DNA of 64,000 nucleotides from Nocardiopsis_B mangrovi (GCF_042653925.1 NZ_JBHSFQ010000001.1:186001-250000), one strand, 5' to 3'. Shown: positions 25,991 to 35,446, counted from the first letter of the stretch. Notes: generated from the letters alone by a model not told the origin. Numbers and translations: made by a program.

Positions 25991-26737
25991 CTAAAGCCCA
26001 CCGGTGCGGTCCGCGACCGTGCGGAACATGCCGCTCACGGCCATCTCGACCCGGTCGGCGGCCTGGTCGGGGTCGGTGGGGAGGAGGATGTAGGACATGG
26101 TGAGCCGCAGGGCGACCTCGGCGATGGCCTCAGCATGGCCCCCGAGATCGGGGTGGGTGGCGCGGAGGTGGCCGGTCATCCGCTTGCCCAGTTCGACGTG
26201 GAGGGGCTCGGCGCGGGTGGTGAGCACGGGCAGCATCGCGGCGTCGCCGGTGATGATCGCGCGCCAGAGCGGGTTGCCGGCCGTGGCGCGCAGGGTCCAG
26301 CGCGTCGCGGCTCCCACCGCGCCCGGCACGTGGTCGTCATGGCCCGTGAGGATGTCCATGACACCGTCGAGGAACCCGTTCGCCTCGCGGACCACGACCG
26401 CCTGCAGCAGCCCTTCCTTGCTGCCGAACTCGTTGTAGAGGGTCTGCCGGGAGACCCCCGCGTCCGCGGCGATGTCGGCCATGCGCATCCGGGACCAGTG
26501 CCCGGCCACGACGCCGGTATAGGCGGCGTCGATGAGCCGGCCGCGCACACCTCCGCCGGCGGCCGCGCCGTCGGAGCCGGCCGCCTCGCCCGGGGCGGCC
26601 GTCGCGGTCGGGGGCTCTGCTCCACCCGGGCCGGCCGTCGCCTCCGGGGACGCCGTCCCGCCCGGGCCGGTCTCAGGGGTGCGGGCAGCGGCGGCACGGG
26701 GTGCGGGCCGCGGGCTCCCGGGTGTCATGGGCCCCAT
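25991..26737 (-). CDS. TetR-family regulator with disordered N-terminal extension
   Basis: 248 residues. The helix-turn-helix is at RGRLIDAAYTGV...MRMADIAADAGVSRQTLYNEFGSKEGLLQAVV, starting unusually late (about residue 63), after an Ala/Pro/Gly/Thr-rich stretch of about 60 residues. The C-terminal domain resembles the TetR_C_6 type (RMTGHLRATHPDL, VEMAVSGMFRTVADR). ATG 26737 or 26728 may be used; neither has a strong ribosome site. It is divergent from hisN with about 85 bp between them. An operator is not evident. Confidence 0.85.
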   Translation of the reverse strand: MGPMTPGSPRPAPRAAAARTPETGPGGTASPEATAGPGGAEPPTATAAPGEAAGSDGAAAGGGVRGRLIDAAYTGVVAGHWSRMRMADIAADAGVSRQTLYNEFGSKEGLLQAVVVREANGFLDGVMDILTGHDDHVPGAVGAATRWTLRATAGNPLWRAIITGDAAMLPVLTTRAEPLHVELGKRMTGHLRATHPDLGGHAEAIAEVALRLTMSYILLPTDPDQAADRVEMAVSGMFRTVADRTGGL

Positions 26738-26822
26738 AGTGCCACGCCCCGCGGCTAACACTCTGGTCACGCGGGAGTGCCGTCGGCTCGCCCCGGGACG
26801 CGGGAAGGTAGCGTTACCGGCC

Positions 26823-27629
26823 ATGGCGTCCTTTGACGATGATCTGCGTCTCGCCCACGTCCTCGCCGACGCGGCCGACGACATCTCCCTCAAGCACTTC
26901 CGGGCACTCGATCTCAAGGTCGACACCAAACCGGATCTCACCCCTGTCACCGAGGCCGACCGATCCGTCGAGGAGACGCTGCGCGGCGTCCTCTCCCGTG
27001 CCCGCCCCCGCGATGCGGTCCTGGGCGAGGAGTACGGAAAGACGGGCAACAGCCACCGCGTGTGGGTCGTGGACCCCATCGACGGCACCAAGAACTACGT
27101 GCGGGGTGTGCCCGTCTGGGCCACCCTCATCGCCCTGCTGGAGCACGACCGCCCCGTCCTGGGGGTGGTCTCGGCCCCCGCTCTGACCCGCCGCTGGTGG
27201 GCGTCGAAGGGCAGCGGCAGCTGGACCGGGCGCAGCCTGACCAAGGCCAGCCGCTGCGCGGTCTCGCGGGTCACGGAGCTGGGCGACGCCTCCCTGTCGT
27301 TCTCCGAGCTGTCGGAGTGGGAGCAGCAGCAGCGGCTCGACTCCTTCCTCGGCCTCACCCGCGCGGTCTGGCGGACGCGCGCCTACGGCGACTTCTGGTC
27401 CCACGTCATGGTGGCGGAGGGGGCCGTGGACATCTCCGCTGAGCCCGAGCTGTCGCTGTGGGACGCCGCCCCGCTCTCGGTGATCCTGGAAGAGGCGGGC
27501 GGACGGGCCACCGACCTGCGCGGACAGGACTTCACCGACGGCGGCTCGCTGGTGTGCACCAATGGGGCGCTGCACAGCCAGGTGCTCACCTGGCTCAACG
27601 GCGGCCCCACCCCGTTGCGGCTCACGTGA
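26823..27629 (+). CDS. hisN: Histidinol-phosphatase of the inositol monophosphatase family
   Basis: 268 residues. Metal-binding motifs of the IMPase fold: GEEYGK, VDPIDGTKNYVRGVPVWATLIALL and SLWDAAPLSVILEEAGG. The GTKNYVRG form is characteristic of HisN-type histidinol-phosphate phosphatases, which supply the missing step of histidine synthesis in actinobacteria. ATG 26823 gives MASFDDDLRLAHVLADAAD. It is preceded by TAGCGT ending 8 nt upstream and no Shine-Dalgarno, suggesting a leaderless mRNA. No other his gene lies nearby, which is normal for hisN. Confidence 0.9.
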   Translation: MASFDDDLRLAHVLADAADDISLKHFRALDLKVDTKPDLTPVTEADRSVEETLRGVLSRARPRDAVLGEEYGKTGNSHRVWVVDPIDGTKNYVRGVPVWATLIALLEHDRPVLGVVSAPALTRRWWASKGSGSWTGRSLTKASRCAVSRVTELGDASLSFSELSEWEQQQRLDSFLGLTRAVWRTRAYGDFWSHVMVAEGAVDISAEPELSLWDAAPLSVILEEAGGRATDLRGQDFTDGGSLVCTNGALHSQVLTWLNGGPTPLRLT

Positions 27630-27694
27630 CCGGTCTCCACACGGAACGGAGGTTTCGCGAACGGATCCACGGAACCCGTAGTAAGGTGCCGCAC

Positions 27695-28219
27695 GTGTCC
27701 GATCTCCCGCACCTCCCCCGTTTCCTCCTGCTCCCCGCGGCCCTGGCCGGGTCTCTGCTGGTCACCGCCTGCGGCGGCGACACCGGGCCGTCGCAGAGCG
27801 AGCTGGAGGCGATGATCGCGCCCGAGGCGTCCCCGGGCGCCGCCGAGGCCGACCTCACCGAGCTGGCCTTCGACCCCGACACCGTCGCCTGCGCCCCGCT
27901 ACTCCAAGGCGATGCCCCCGGCGCCTGGGAGACCTCCGCCCCGCGCGAGGAGGTCCCGGCCGGCGAGGACGCCGACCTCCGGCTCCGCGACACCGAGGGC
28001 TCCGGCGAGACCGCGGTGAGCGCGCAGGTGGTCACCCCCGACGGCGACCGCTACGACGCCGCCACGACCGCCGCCGGCGACGGGTGGGCGCAACTGGCGT
28101 TCCCGTCCGGGTTCGAGGCCGCGCCCGGGGAACCGGGCGAGGGCACCTACACGGTCATCTGGACGAGCGGGGACTCCGACTCCGCCTTCATCTCCTGCGA
28201 CGGCTTCCGCATCGGCTGA
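27695..28219 (+). CDS. Secreted lipoprotein, unknown function
   Basis: 174 residues. Signal peptide with basic start (PRF), hydrophobic core LLLPAALAGSLL and lipobox VTAC, lipidated Cys at 26. The mature part is acidic, with a CopC/YcnI-like immunoglobulin-type feel (DRYDAATTAAGDGWAQLAFP, GTYTVIWTSGDSD) and two further cysteines (VACAPLL and ISCDGF) that may pair. Start: GTG 27695 with AAGG 8 nt upstream; GTG 27686 is also in frame. It follows hisN by 65 bp on the same strand but is probably independent. Confidence 0.75.
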   Translation: MSDLPHLPRFLLLPAALAGSLLVTACGGDTGPSQSELEAMIAPEASPGAAEADLTELAFDPDTVACAPLLQGDAPGAWETSAPREEVPAGEDADLRLRDTEGSGETAVSAQVVTPDGDRYDAATTAAGDGWAQLAFPSGFEAAPGEPGEGTYTVIWTSGDSDSAFISCDGFRIG

Positions 28220-28604
28220 CCGCCGCGCCCGCGTCCGTCCCTGTCAGCCCGCCCCGTCCCGCGTCCGCCGGATCCTCCCGCTGCCGCCCCGGTCCCGCCC
28301 CTGGCCCCGGCCCGGCAGCAGGGCCCCGCGGCCGGGCCGGGGCCGTCCGCCCCGTCGAAGGTGCGCCGCCGCCCGCCGTCGCGGTCGGACGTCATCTGCC
28401 CGCGCGCCCCGGAGCCGAACGCCCCGTTCGCCGTCGCGGAAAGCCGTCGAATCGGCGGTTCGCCCCGCCGTTGGGCCCGCCACACTCGCGGATGCGCGTT
28501 TCTCCGCACGAAGAATGAACCGTTTCGGCCGGCCGATGCGATGACGTCTTCAGTGTGCGGATCCCCCACGCGCCGCCTGCCCCCCATGCAGAAAGGCCGA
28601 CGGC
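28220..28604. other. Intergenic region, nothing recognised
   Basis: About 385 bp between the lipoprotein and the ABC transporter operon. The left half is extremely GC-rich and low in complexity; the right half holds the presumed promoter of the ABC operon. No terminator with a T-tract and no small gene with good codon bias was seen. Confidence 0.4.
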
Positions 28605-29810
28605 TTGCTGCGTTCCCTCATCGCCGGCATCGTGCTGGCCTTCGCCGGCTCCCGCGCCAATGTCTCCCGCACGATCCTGTCGTGCGCGGGCATCGTGGTC
28701 GGGATCGGCGCGCTCATCACCGTCGTCACGGCCGGGGACACCGGGGAGCGCTTCGCCACCTCCTACACGGAGGCGAACTTCGGTGTCGCGGCGACCATGC
28801 AGGTCGATCTCATGGCCGAGGTGTCCGACGTCGAGGCCCTGGAGACCGACCTCCGCCGCGCGGGCGGCGAGGCGGTCTCACTCGTCGGCTTCCCGTCGGG
28901 CTCGGTCGTGGTGCGCTCCGGCGACCAGGTGATCCCCGATGTCGATACGACCGTCGTCGACGCCGAACTCGGTGACATCCGCCGCCTGAACATGCGGGAG
29001 GGCCGCTGGTTCACCGAGGGGGACACCGCGTCGCTGGCGCCCGTACTCGTCGTGAACGAGGTCCTGGCCGACCAGATCGGCGACTCCGCCGACATCCAGA
29101 TCGGCACGTCGGAGTGGCGCGACGTCCGCATCGTCGGAGTGGTCGAGGGCACCGCCATGGACTCCGGGTGGAGCAGCGCCTACCTGCTGCGCTCGCCGGC
29201 GTCGGCCGACATCGCCTACCCCGGCACCGAACTGGGCGGCGCGGGCACCCAGCTCACCTACGCCGTGCGGGTCGACCCCGGGGACGCCGACGAGGAGGCG
29301 ATCCGGTCGCGCCTGGCCACCGCCGCCTGGCGGTGGGGGGTGGACGACCCCGAGACGCTCTCGGTCTACCGCGTCGACGGGGCCGACGAGGTCGAGCAGC
29401 TCCTGTTCTACCTCTCCCTCGGGCTCTTCGGCATCGCGGGTGTCACCCTGACCACCGGGCTCCTCGGCGTGCTCAACGTCGGCCTGGTGACCGTCCGGGA
29501 GCGGCGCCGGGAGCTGGCGACCTACCGGGCGCTGGGCGCGAGCCGGCTGACCCTGTTCGTCGCCGTGGTCACCGAATCCGTTGTGGTGTCGCTGGTGGCC
29601 GGGGTGATCGCGCTGGCGTCCTGCTACGGGCTGGCGGCGGCGGCCGACGCCCTGGCCACCGACTTTCTCCCGCCCGATGTGGCGGTGTACGTACCCTTCC
29701 AGGCCGTGCTCGTCGGCCTGGGCAGCGCCGCGGCCGTCGGGCTGCTGGCCGGAGTCATCCCCGCCTGGCGGGCGCTCAGGGCGTCCGTGGTGGCCGGGCT
29801 GCGGGAATAG
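28605..29810 (+). CDS. ABC transporter permease (MacB/FtsX type)
   Basis: 401 residues. One N-terminal helix (SRTILSCAGIVVGIGALITVV), an extracellular MacB_PCD domain (about 45-265), then three helices near residues 270-300, 318-345 and 358-385, i.e. the FtsX domain with the characteristic VRERRRELATYRALGASR coupling segment. The TTG start at 28605 is supported by AAAGG 8 nt upstream. First of three genes with an adaptor and an ATPase, the layout of MacAB-like systems that export or respond to peptides and lipid-active antibiotics. Substrate unknown. Confidence 0.88.
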   Translation: MLRSLIAGIVLAFAGSRANVSRTILSCAGIVVGIGALITVVTAGDTGERFATSYTEANFGVAATMQVDLMAEVSDVEALETDLRRAGGEAVSLVGFPSGSVVVRSGDQVIPDVDTTVVDAELGDIRRLNMREGRWFTEGDTASLAPVLVVNEVLADQIGDSADIQIGTSEWRDVRIVGVVEGTAMDSGWSSAYLLRSPASADIAYPGTELGGAGTQLTYAVRVDPGDADEEAIRSRLATAAWRWGVDDPETLSVYRVDGADEVEQLLFYLSLGLFGIAGVTLTTGLLGVLNVGLVTVRERRRELATYRALGASRLTLFVAVVTESVVVSLVAGVIALASCYGLAAAADALATDFLPPDVAVYVPFQAVLVGLGSAAAVGLLAGVIPAWRALRASVVAGLRE

Positions 29811-29822
29811 GAGCGGAATCGC

Positions 29823-30887
29823 GTGAAGAAGTGGATCATCGCCGGCGTCGTGCCGGCCGTCCTCGCCGGGCTGGCGGGCGGGGGCTACATGCTGCTCGGC
29901 GGGCCGACCGGCGGGAGCGACGACGGCCTCATGCCCGAGGACGGTACGGCGCTGGTGACCGAGAGCGCACCGGTCCCCGTGGAACGCGGCGAGATCGACT
30001 CCCAGGTGGTCCTGGACGCCACCGTGCGCGCCGACGCGGCGTCCGCGGTGGAGCCGAAGGAGGCCGGCGAGGTCTCCCGGCTCTGGGTGGCCGACGGCCA
30101 GGCGGTGGAGGAGGGCGCGCCCATCGTGTCCGTCACCGTCGCCGGTGACGGCGGGACCGGTGGGGGCGACGACGCGGACGGTGGAGGCGGCGGCGCCCCG
30201 GCGACCGAATCGGTGGCCCTGACCGCACCGGCCTCCGGCACCGTCGACGGGCTCGACGACCTCGCCGTGGGCGACCCGGTCGAGCCCGGGACCGCGGTCG
30301 CGCGGATCACCCAGGACGAGTTCCGCGCGGTCGCCGCCATCCCGCCCAACGACCTCTACCGGTTCTACGACGACCCGCGCGAGATCATGCTCAAGATCGA
30401 CCAGGGTCCCGCCGCCGAGGCGTGCGAGTTCCTGTCGCTGGGTGAGATCAGCGAGGAGACCGCCCAGAGCGGGAACGACGAGGAGGCCGGCGGCGACCCC
30501 TACATGATGGGCGGCGAGAGCGACGGCGGGGCGGAGGCGACCGCCGAGCTGCACTGCCGGGTACCCGACTCGCTCCAGGTCTTCCCCGGTGTGCAGGGCA
30601 AGCTCTCGGTGGTCACCGGCCGGGCCGAGAACGCGCTCCTGGTGCCCCTGACCGCCCTGCGCGGCAGCATCGACCAGGGCGAGGTCATCGTGGTCGGCGA
30701 GGACGGCACCGAGGAGCCGCGCGAGGTGGAGCTGGGCGTCTCCGACGGCACGATGGTGGAGGTCACCGACGGCCTGACGCTCGACGACCAGGTCCTGGAC
30801 CCGGTTCCGCTGGAGGAGGAGTTCGACGTCCCGTCGGAGTCCGGGGCCTCTGCCGAGGACGGCCCGATGATGGACGGGGGCTTCTGA
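29823..30887 (+). CDS. HlyD/MacA-like membrane-anchored adaptor of the ABC system
   Basis: 354 residues. An N-terminal anchor (IIAGVVPAVLAGLAGGGYMLL) precedes a split barrel-sandwich (lipoyl-like) domain: VVLDATVRADAASAVEPKEAGEVSRLWVADGQ and APASGTVDGLDDLAVGDPV. The C-terminus has beta-barrel strands (LQVFPGVQGKLSVVTGRAENALLVPLTAL). Acidic, with two cysteines in the mature region (EACEF and LHCRV). In Gram-positives these adaptors cooperate with FtsX-type permeases. GTG 29823 follows GGAGCGGA by a few nt; the gene is 12 nt downstream of the permease. Confidence 0.8.
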   Translation: MKKWIIAGVVPAVLAGLAGGGYMLLGGPTGGSDDGLMPEDGTALVTESAPVPVERGEIDSQVVLDATVRADAASAVEPKEAGEVSRLWVADGQAVEEGAPIVSVTVAGDGGTGGGDDADGGGGGAPATESVALTAPASGTVDGLDDLAVGDPVEPGTAVARITQDEFRAVAAIPPNDLYRFYDDPREIMLKIDQGPAAEACEFLSLGEISEETAQSGNDEEAGGDPYMMGGESDGGAEATAELHCRVPDSLQVFPGVQGKLSVVTGRAENALLVPLTALRGSIDQGEVIVVGEDGTEEPREVELGVSDGTMVEVTDGLTLDDQVLDPVPLEEEFDVPSESGASAEDGPMMDGGF

Positions 30888-30888
30888 G

Positions 30889-31614
30889 ATGTCGGCCTTC
30901 ACCTCCCCCCGCGCCGGGCGCCTCCTGGCCCGGGGCCGCCACGCCGACAGCCTGCTGCGGGTGAGCGGGCTGCGCCGGGAGTTCACCGTCTCGGGCGCGG
31001 TGCTCCGGGTCCTGGACGACTGCTCCATGGAGGTGGGCCGCGGCGAGGTGGTCGCGATCGTCGGCCAATCGGGGTCGGGCAAGTCCACCCTCCTCAACGT
31101 GCTCGGCCTGCTCGACACGGCCGACGCCGGCGAGCACGTCTTCGACGGGGTCGACGTGACCCGGCTGCGCGAGGGCGGGCGGGCGCGGCTGCGCAACGAG
31201 GGCATCGGGTTCGTCTTCCAGCAGTTCCACCTGCTCGACCGGCGTACGGCGCTGGCCAACGTGGGGGTGCCGATGGTGCTGGGCGGTGTGCCGCTGGTGC
31301 GCCGCCGCGCCGTGGCCAAGGAGCTGCTGACAGCGGTCGGCCTGGGCCACCGGCTCTCCTCCTACCCGCACCAGCTCTCCGGCGGTGAGCAGCAGCGTGT
31401 GGCGCTCGCGCGGGCACTGAGCCGCGACCCCTCGCTCATCCTCGCCGACGAGCCCACGGGCGCCCTGGACGCCGCCAGCAGCGAGATGATCATGGAGCAG
31501 CTGCTCGGCCAGGCGCGCAGCCGCGGGGCGGCGGTCGTGGTGGTCACCCACGACCCCAATGTGGCCGCGGTGGCCGACCGGACGGTCGGCATCGTGGAGG
31601 GCCGGACGGTCTGA
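30889..31614 (+). CDS. ABC transporter ATP-binding protein (LolD/MacB type)
   Basis: 241 residues. Walker A GQSGSGKST, Q-loop VFQQFHLLDRRTALANV, ABC signature LSGGEQQRVALARAL, Walker B LILADEPTGALD, H-loop VVVTHD. The FQQFHLL and EPTGALD forms place it in the MacB/LolD/FtsE family that partners FtsX-type permeases. ATG 30889 is 1 nt after the adaptor stop, so it is certainly in the same operon, which ends at the terminator at 31688. Confidence 0.93.
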   Translation: MSAFTSPRAGRLLARGRHADSLLRVSGLRREFTVSGAVLRVLDDCSMEVGRGEVVAIVGQSGSGKSTLLNVLGLLDTADAGEHVFDGVDVTRLREGGRARLRNEGIGFVFQQFHLLDRRTALANVGVPMVLGGVPLVRRRAVAKELLTAVGLGHRLSSYPHQLSGGEQQRVALARALSRDPSLILADEPTGALDAASSEMIMEQLLGQARSRGAAVVVVTHDPNVAAVADRTVGIVEGRTV

Positions 31615-31687
31615 CCGTCCGGCCGCGTGACAGGGGCCGCTCCCGGCCCAAGGGCCGCGCACGGACCCGGCACATCACGGAGACACG

Positions 31688-31731
31688 GAAGAGGCCCGGT
31701 CTCCTTTTCAGGAAACCGGGCCTCTTCGTTT
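31688..31731. terminator. Bidirectional terminator between the ABC operon and tRNA-fMet copy 1
   Basis: A 13 bp stem (31688-31700 with 31715-31727) followed by GTTTT. It serves the rightward ABC operon and stands at the 3' end of the leftward tRNA gene. Confidence 0.85.
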
Positions 31732-31808
31732 TGGTAGCGGGGACAGGATTTGAACCTGCGACCTCTGGGTTATGAGCCCAGCGAGCTACCGAACTGCTCC
31801 ACCCCGCG
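31732..31808 (-). tRNA. tRNA-fMet (CAU), copy 1
   Basis: 77 nt including an encoded 3' CCA. Anticodon loop CTCATAA between GGG and CCC, the three G:C pairs typical of initiator tRNA. The 5' base C1 faces T72, so the first acceptor pair is unpaired, another initiator hallmark. T-arm GGTTCAAATCC and D-arm GCAG...GGTAGC are normal. Identical to the second copy. Confidence 0.97.
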
Positions 31809-31927
31809 TCGGTGTGTCTTTATAGTAGCGCGATCCGGCCCCGGCACCAAATCGGCCCGAGCACGGCGCCGCGGCGTGTCCGCTCCAGCTCGGACCCACC
31901 GGCGCGGCCGGCACCGCCGAACGGAAA

Positions 31928-31968
31928 AGGCCCGGTTTCCCTTTTCGGGAAACCGGGCCTCTTCGTTT
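31928..31968. terminator. Terminator after tRNA-fMet copy 2
   Basis: A perfect 14 bp stem (31928-31941 with 31947-31960), TTTTC loop. On the minus strand it is followed by TTTTCC, terminating the tRNA transcript. Confidence 0.85.
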
Positions 31969-32045
31969 TGGTAGCGGGGACAGGATTTGAACCTGCGACC
32001 TCTGGGTTATGAGCCCAGCGAGCTACCGAACTGCTCCACCCCGCG
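31969..32045 (-). tRNA. tRNA-fMet (CAU), copy 2
   Basis: Same 77 nt sequence as copy 1, with CAU anticodon, GGG/CCC anticodon stem and encoded CCA. It is the promoter-proximal copy on the minus strand and has its own terminator, so the two copies are probably separate transcription units. Confidence 0.97.
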
Positions 32046-32166
32046 TCGGTGTGTCTTCAGACTAGCGCCCCCGGGGCGGTAACACCAAATCGTTTACCGG
32101 GGCCGCGGGGCGTGCCGTGCGGCGGGGCGGTGCCCCGCCGCACGGCGGTGGTACGCGGCCTGGGCG

Positions 32167-35100
32167 CTAGCTCTCGCCCGCGGCCTGCTCGGCGCGCTCC
32201 AGCGCGTCGGCGAGGCGGTCGTTGGCCTCGTCGTAGGCCGTGAAGTCGCCCTCCTGGAGGGCGTCCTGCCCCTCCTGGTAGGCGTCCGCGGCCTCGGCCA
32301 GCGCGTCGGCGAGGTCGCCGCCCGCGGCATCGCCGCCGGCGTCGCCCTCGTTCTCGGCGGGCGGCTGGTCACCCGATTCGTCGAGCGGGCCCTCACCCCC
32401 CGCGAAGAGGTTGTTCAGCGCCTCTTGGAGGTTGCCGCCGATGGCGACCTCCTCGCCGAACCCGACCATGACCTGCTGGAGCAGCGGATAGGAGCTGTCG
32501 CTCCCCTCGGCCTGCACGTAGAGGGGCTCCACGTACAGCAGGCCGTCGGCGAACGGCAGCGTCAGCAGGTTGCCATTGATGATCCGCGACTGGTCGTTCT
32601 GCTGCAGGGGCAGGAGGACGTCGCGGATATTGCTGTCGGCCTGGAACTGCGACTGCACCTGGCCCGGCCCCAGGACAACCGTGTCCTGCGGCAGGTTGAG
32701 CACCCGCAACTGGCCGTAGTTGTCGGAGGTCGGATCGCTGTCGACCGCCATGAACGCCGCCAGGTTCTCCCGCTCCCGCGGCACGAAGGTCGAGGTCACG
32801 GAGAAGGATGCCCGGTCGTCGCCGGGGAACCGGATCGTCTGCCGGTACGGCGGCTCGGGGCGGGCGCCCTCGCCCTCCTCGCTCGTGGGGTCGTTGGGAA
32901 CGGTCCAGAAGTCCTGGCCGCCGTAGAAGGCGTCGGCGTCGGTGATGTGGTAGCGGCTCAGGATCTCCCGCTGCACCTTCACCAGGTCGTCCGGGTAGCG
33001 CAGGTGGGACAGCAGCTCGGCGTCGATCTCATCGCGCTCGGTGATGATCCCGGGGAACGCCTTGGACCACGTCTGGAGGACGGGGTCCTCCTCGTCCCAC
33101 CCGTACAGGGTGACCGTGCCGTCGTAGGCGTCAACGGTGGCCTTGACCGAGTTGCGGATGTAGTTGACCTGGTTGCCCGGCAGCGAGTCGACCGTGTTGT
33201 TGCCCTGGGTGAACGTGTCCTCAGTGGCGTCGGCGAAGTCGATGCGGTTGGCGTAGGGGTAGCCGTTGGTGGTCGTGTAGGCGTCGACGATCCACTGGAC
33301 CTTGCCGTCGACGATGGCCGGGTAGGGCCTGCTGTCGGTGGTGAGGAACGGGGCCACCTGCTCGACGCGCTGGACGGGGTCGCGATCGTAGATGATCTGC
33401 GACTCCGACGTGATGGCGTTGTTGAGCAGGATGTCCATCTCTTGGTACTTGATGGCGTAGAGGATGCGGTCGAAGAAGCTGCTGAGCCGCACCCCGCCGT
33501 CGCCGTCGTAGTGGTTGGTCTGCTGCCCCGTGCTGTTCGCGTCGCCCTCGCCGGCCTCGGCGCCGGCTCCGGGGCTCGCCTCGGGGTCGGGACTCTGCTC
33601 GGCGTCGGCGTCGGCTTCGGCGCTCTGGTCCCCACTGGCCGGGGGGTTGGCGTTGTCGGCCTCGGGCGAGGCGGAGGGGGTCGGGTCGGCTGCGTCCTCG
33701 GTGGTGGGAACGTCCTCCGTGGAGCCCCCGAGCGGGAAGTCGTACTCGGGCTCCGCGTTGACGATCACGTATTCGGCGCCCTCGCGGCCGAAGTAGATCC
33801 GCGGCTCGTACTCGCCGGTGACCTCCGACAGCTCGCCGGTGGGCGGGATGTTGTACTCGGTGAAGACCGGCCGGCCCTCGGTGTCGACCTGGTTGCCGGC
33901 CGCCGCGACGATGCCGAACCCGTGCGTGTACACGGTGTGCCGGGTCAGCCAGTTGTTCTGGTCCTCGGGCGGTCCGCTCAGTTCGCGAACCGCGACGACG
34001 GTGTCGACGTTGTTGCCCTCGGGGTCCTGGTACCGGTCGACGTCCAGCACATCGGGGAACTGGTAGAAGCCGCGGACCTGCTGCATCTGCTGGAAGGTCT
34101 GGGAGACCACGGAGGGGTCGAGCAGCCGGACGCTGGGGATGGTCGCGGCCTCCTCCGCCAGCTGCTCGGGGGTGAGCTGGGTCTGGGCGTCGTAGTCGAC
34201 GACCTCGACATCGGCGACGTCGTATGCCTCGCGCGTCGCCTCGATGTTGCGCTGGATGAACGGGCGCTCGACGCGCTGCTCGTTCGGGCTCACCTGGAAC
34301 TGCTGGACGATCAGCGGCCAGAGCCCGCCGATCAGGACCGACGACAGCACCAGGAGCGCGAGGCTGGCGAACGGCACCATGGCGTTCTTGAAGTAGATGT
34401 TGGCGAAGAACAGCGCCGCGCAGACGACCGAGATCATCGCGAGGATGATCTTGGCGTAGAGGACGGCGTTGACATCGGTGTAGGCGGCGCCGAACGCGTA
34501 GCCGCGGTTGGAGAACACCAGGCCGTACTGGTCGAGCCAGTAGGCCGCGGCCTTCAGCAGCACGAACCCGCCGAGCAGCACCGACAGGTGCACCCGCGCC
34601 GCGGGGGTGGCGCGCTGGCCCTGGCCCTGGAGGCGCACACCGCCGTAGAGGTAGTGCACGACCAGCGCGGCGATGAACGCCAGGATCACGGCCGCGAACA
34701 GGTAGCCCAGCACCACCCGCAGGAACGGGTAGACGAAGGTGTAGAAGGAGACGTCGGTGCCGAACTGCGGGTCCTCGACTCCGAACTCGGTGGAGTTGGC
34801 GAACTGGAGGAAGACGCCCCAGTCACCGCTGGCCGACACTCCGGTCAGCAGCCCGAGCCCGGCCACGATCAGCCAGAAGAAGAGCTTGCGGTGCGGGTCG
34901 ATCGACATCCGGTACCGGTCGAGGCCCTGCTGCTCCAGGCTCACGGGCCGGGCCAGCGGCCGGGTCCGGAAGGCGAAGTACATGCTCGCCCCGACCATGA
35001 GCGCCATGACGATCGCGCCGGAGACGAACAGCAGCGCCCGCGTCCGCAGTTCGGTCAGGAAGACCGAGGTATAGCCGACGGAGTCGAACCACTTGTAGTC

Positions 35101-35226
35101 GGTCCAGAAGTTCGCGGCCAGCCACAGCCCCACGAAGATGACGGCGACGACCAAGACGACTGGCGCGAGCAGCCGTGATCGACGAGGCATACGCGGCGCG
35201 GACGCGCCGGGCGGTCGGAAGCTCAC
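32167..35226 (-). CDS. UPF0182 family membrane protein
   Basis: 1019 residues. Seven N-terminal transmembrane helices (about residues 20-320) with the family segments FWTDYKWFDSVGY, FYTFVYPFLRVVLGYLF and ANIYFKNAMVPF. A large extracytoplasmic domain follows (about 330-900), interrupted by an Asp/Glu/Pro/Ser-rich low-complexity insert near 480-550. It ends with a charged coiled-coil-like tail (AYQEGQDALQEGDFTAYDEAN) after DEKVEIGGNLQEAL-type sequence. Function is unknown; homologues such as Rv3193c are widespread in actinobacteria and cyanobacteria. GTG 35226 has GAGGGGGAGG just upstream; ATG 35190 is an alternative. Divergent from the PPA1309 gene, as in other actinobacteria. Confidence 0.9.
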   Translation of the reverse strand: MSFRPPGASAPRMPRRSRLLAPVVLVVAVIFVGLWLAANFWTDYKWFDSVGYTSVFLTELRTRALLFVSGAIVMALMVGASMYFAFRTRPLARPVSLEQQGLDRYRMSIDPHRKLFFWLIVAGLGLLTGVSASGDWGVFLQFANSTEFGVEDPQFGTDVSFYTFVYPFLRVVLGYLFAAVILAFIAALVVHYLYGGVRLQGQGQRATPAARVHLSVLLGGFVLLKAAAYWLDQYGLVFSNRGYAFGAAYTDVNAVLYAKIILAMISVVCAALFFANIYFKNAMVPFASLALLVLSSVLIGGLWPLIVQQFQVSPNEQRVERPFIQRNIEATREAYDVADVEVVDYDAQTQLTPEQLAEEAATIPSVRLLDPSVVSQTFQQMQQVRGFYQFPDVLDVDRYQDPEGNNVDTVVAVRELSGPPEDQNNWLTRHTVYTHGFGIVAAAGNQVDTEGRPVFTEYNIPPTGELSEVTGEYEPRIYFGREGAEYVIVNAEPEYDFPLGGSTEDVPTTEDAADPTPSASPEADNANPPASGDQSAEADADAEQSPDPEASPGAGAEAGEGDANSTGQQTNHYDGDGGVRLSSFFDRILYAIKYQEMDILLNNAITSESQIIYDRDPVQRVEQVAPFLTTDSRPYPAIVDGKVQWIVDAYTTTNGYPYANRIDFADATEDTFTQGNNTVDSLPGNQVNYIRNSVKATVDAYDGTVTLYGWDEEDPVLQTWSKAFPGIITERDEIDAELLSHLRYPDDLVKVQREILSRYHITDADAFYGGQDFWTVPNDPTSEEGEGARPEPPYRQTIRFPGDDRASFSVTSTFVPRERENLAAFMAVDSDPTSDNYGQLRVLNLPQDTVVLGPGQVQSQFQADSNIRDVLLPLQQNDQSRIINGNLLTLPFADGLLYVEPLYVQAEGSDSSYPLLQQVMVGFGEEVAIGGNLQEALNNLFAGGEGPLDESGDQPPAENEGDAGGDAAGGDLADALAEAADAYQEGQDALQEGDFTAYDEANDRLADALERAEQAAGES

Positions 35227-35446
35227 GCCTCCCCCTCGCTCTAGCTAATTGTGAGACGGGTGTCCCCTTACGTACGGGCAACTTATTGGCCGTGCGGCAG
35301 GTTCCCGAATCTCCGCGCCGAACCGATGACAACATCACATCGGCTGGGACTCGGGCCTGTTACGACGGCCCGCGTCAGCCTGTTGTGTTCCGACCCTACT
35401 CGCCGGATACCGCGCCGCCGCCCCGGGCATCCGTCACCATGGTGGG

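Larger units (their letters stand above)
31711..32057. repeat. Direct duplication of a tRNA-fMet plus flanks
   Basis: An identical 110 bp block occurs at 31711-31820 and 31948-32057, offset 237 bp. It covers half of the terminator stem, the tRNA and 12 bp of its 5' flank. Outside it the copies diverge rapidly, as expected from an old tandem duplication held identical by gene conversion or selection. Confidence 0.9.

Noticed and set aside
31711..32057. tRNA duplication considered as integrase attachment sites
   Set aside because: No integrase or mobile genes lie between or beside the copies; each copy has a full terminator.
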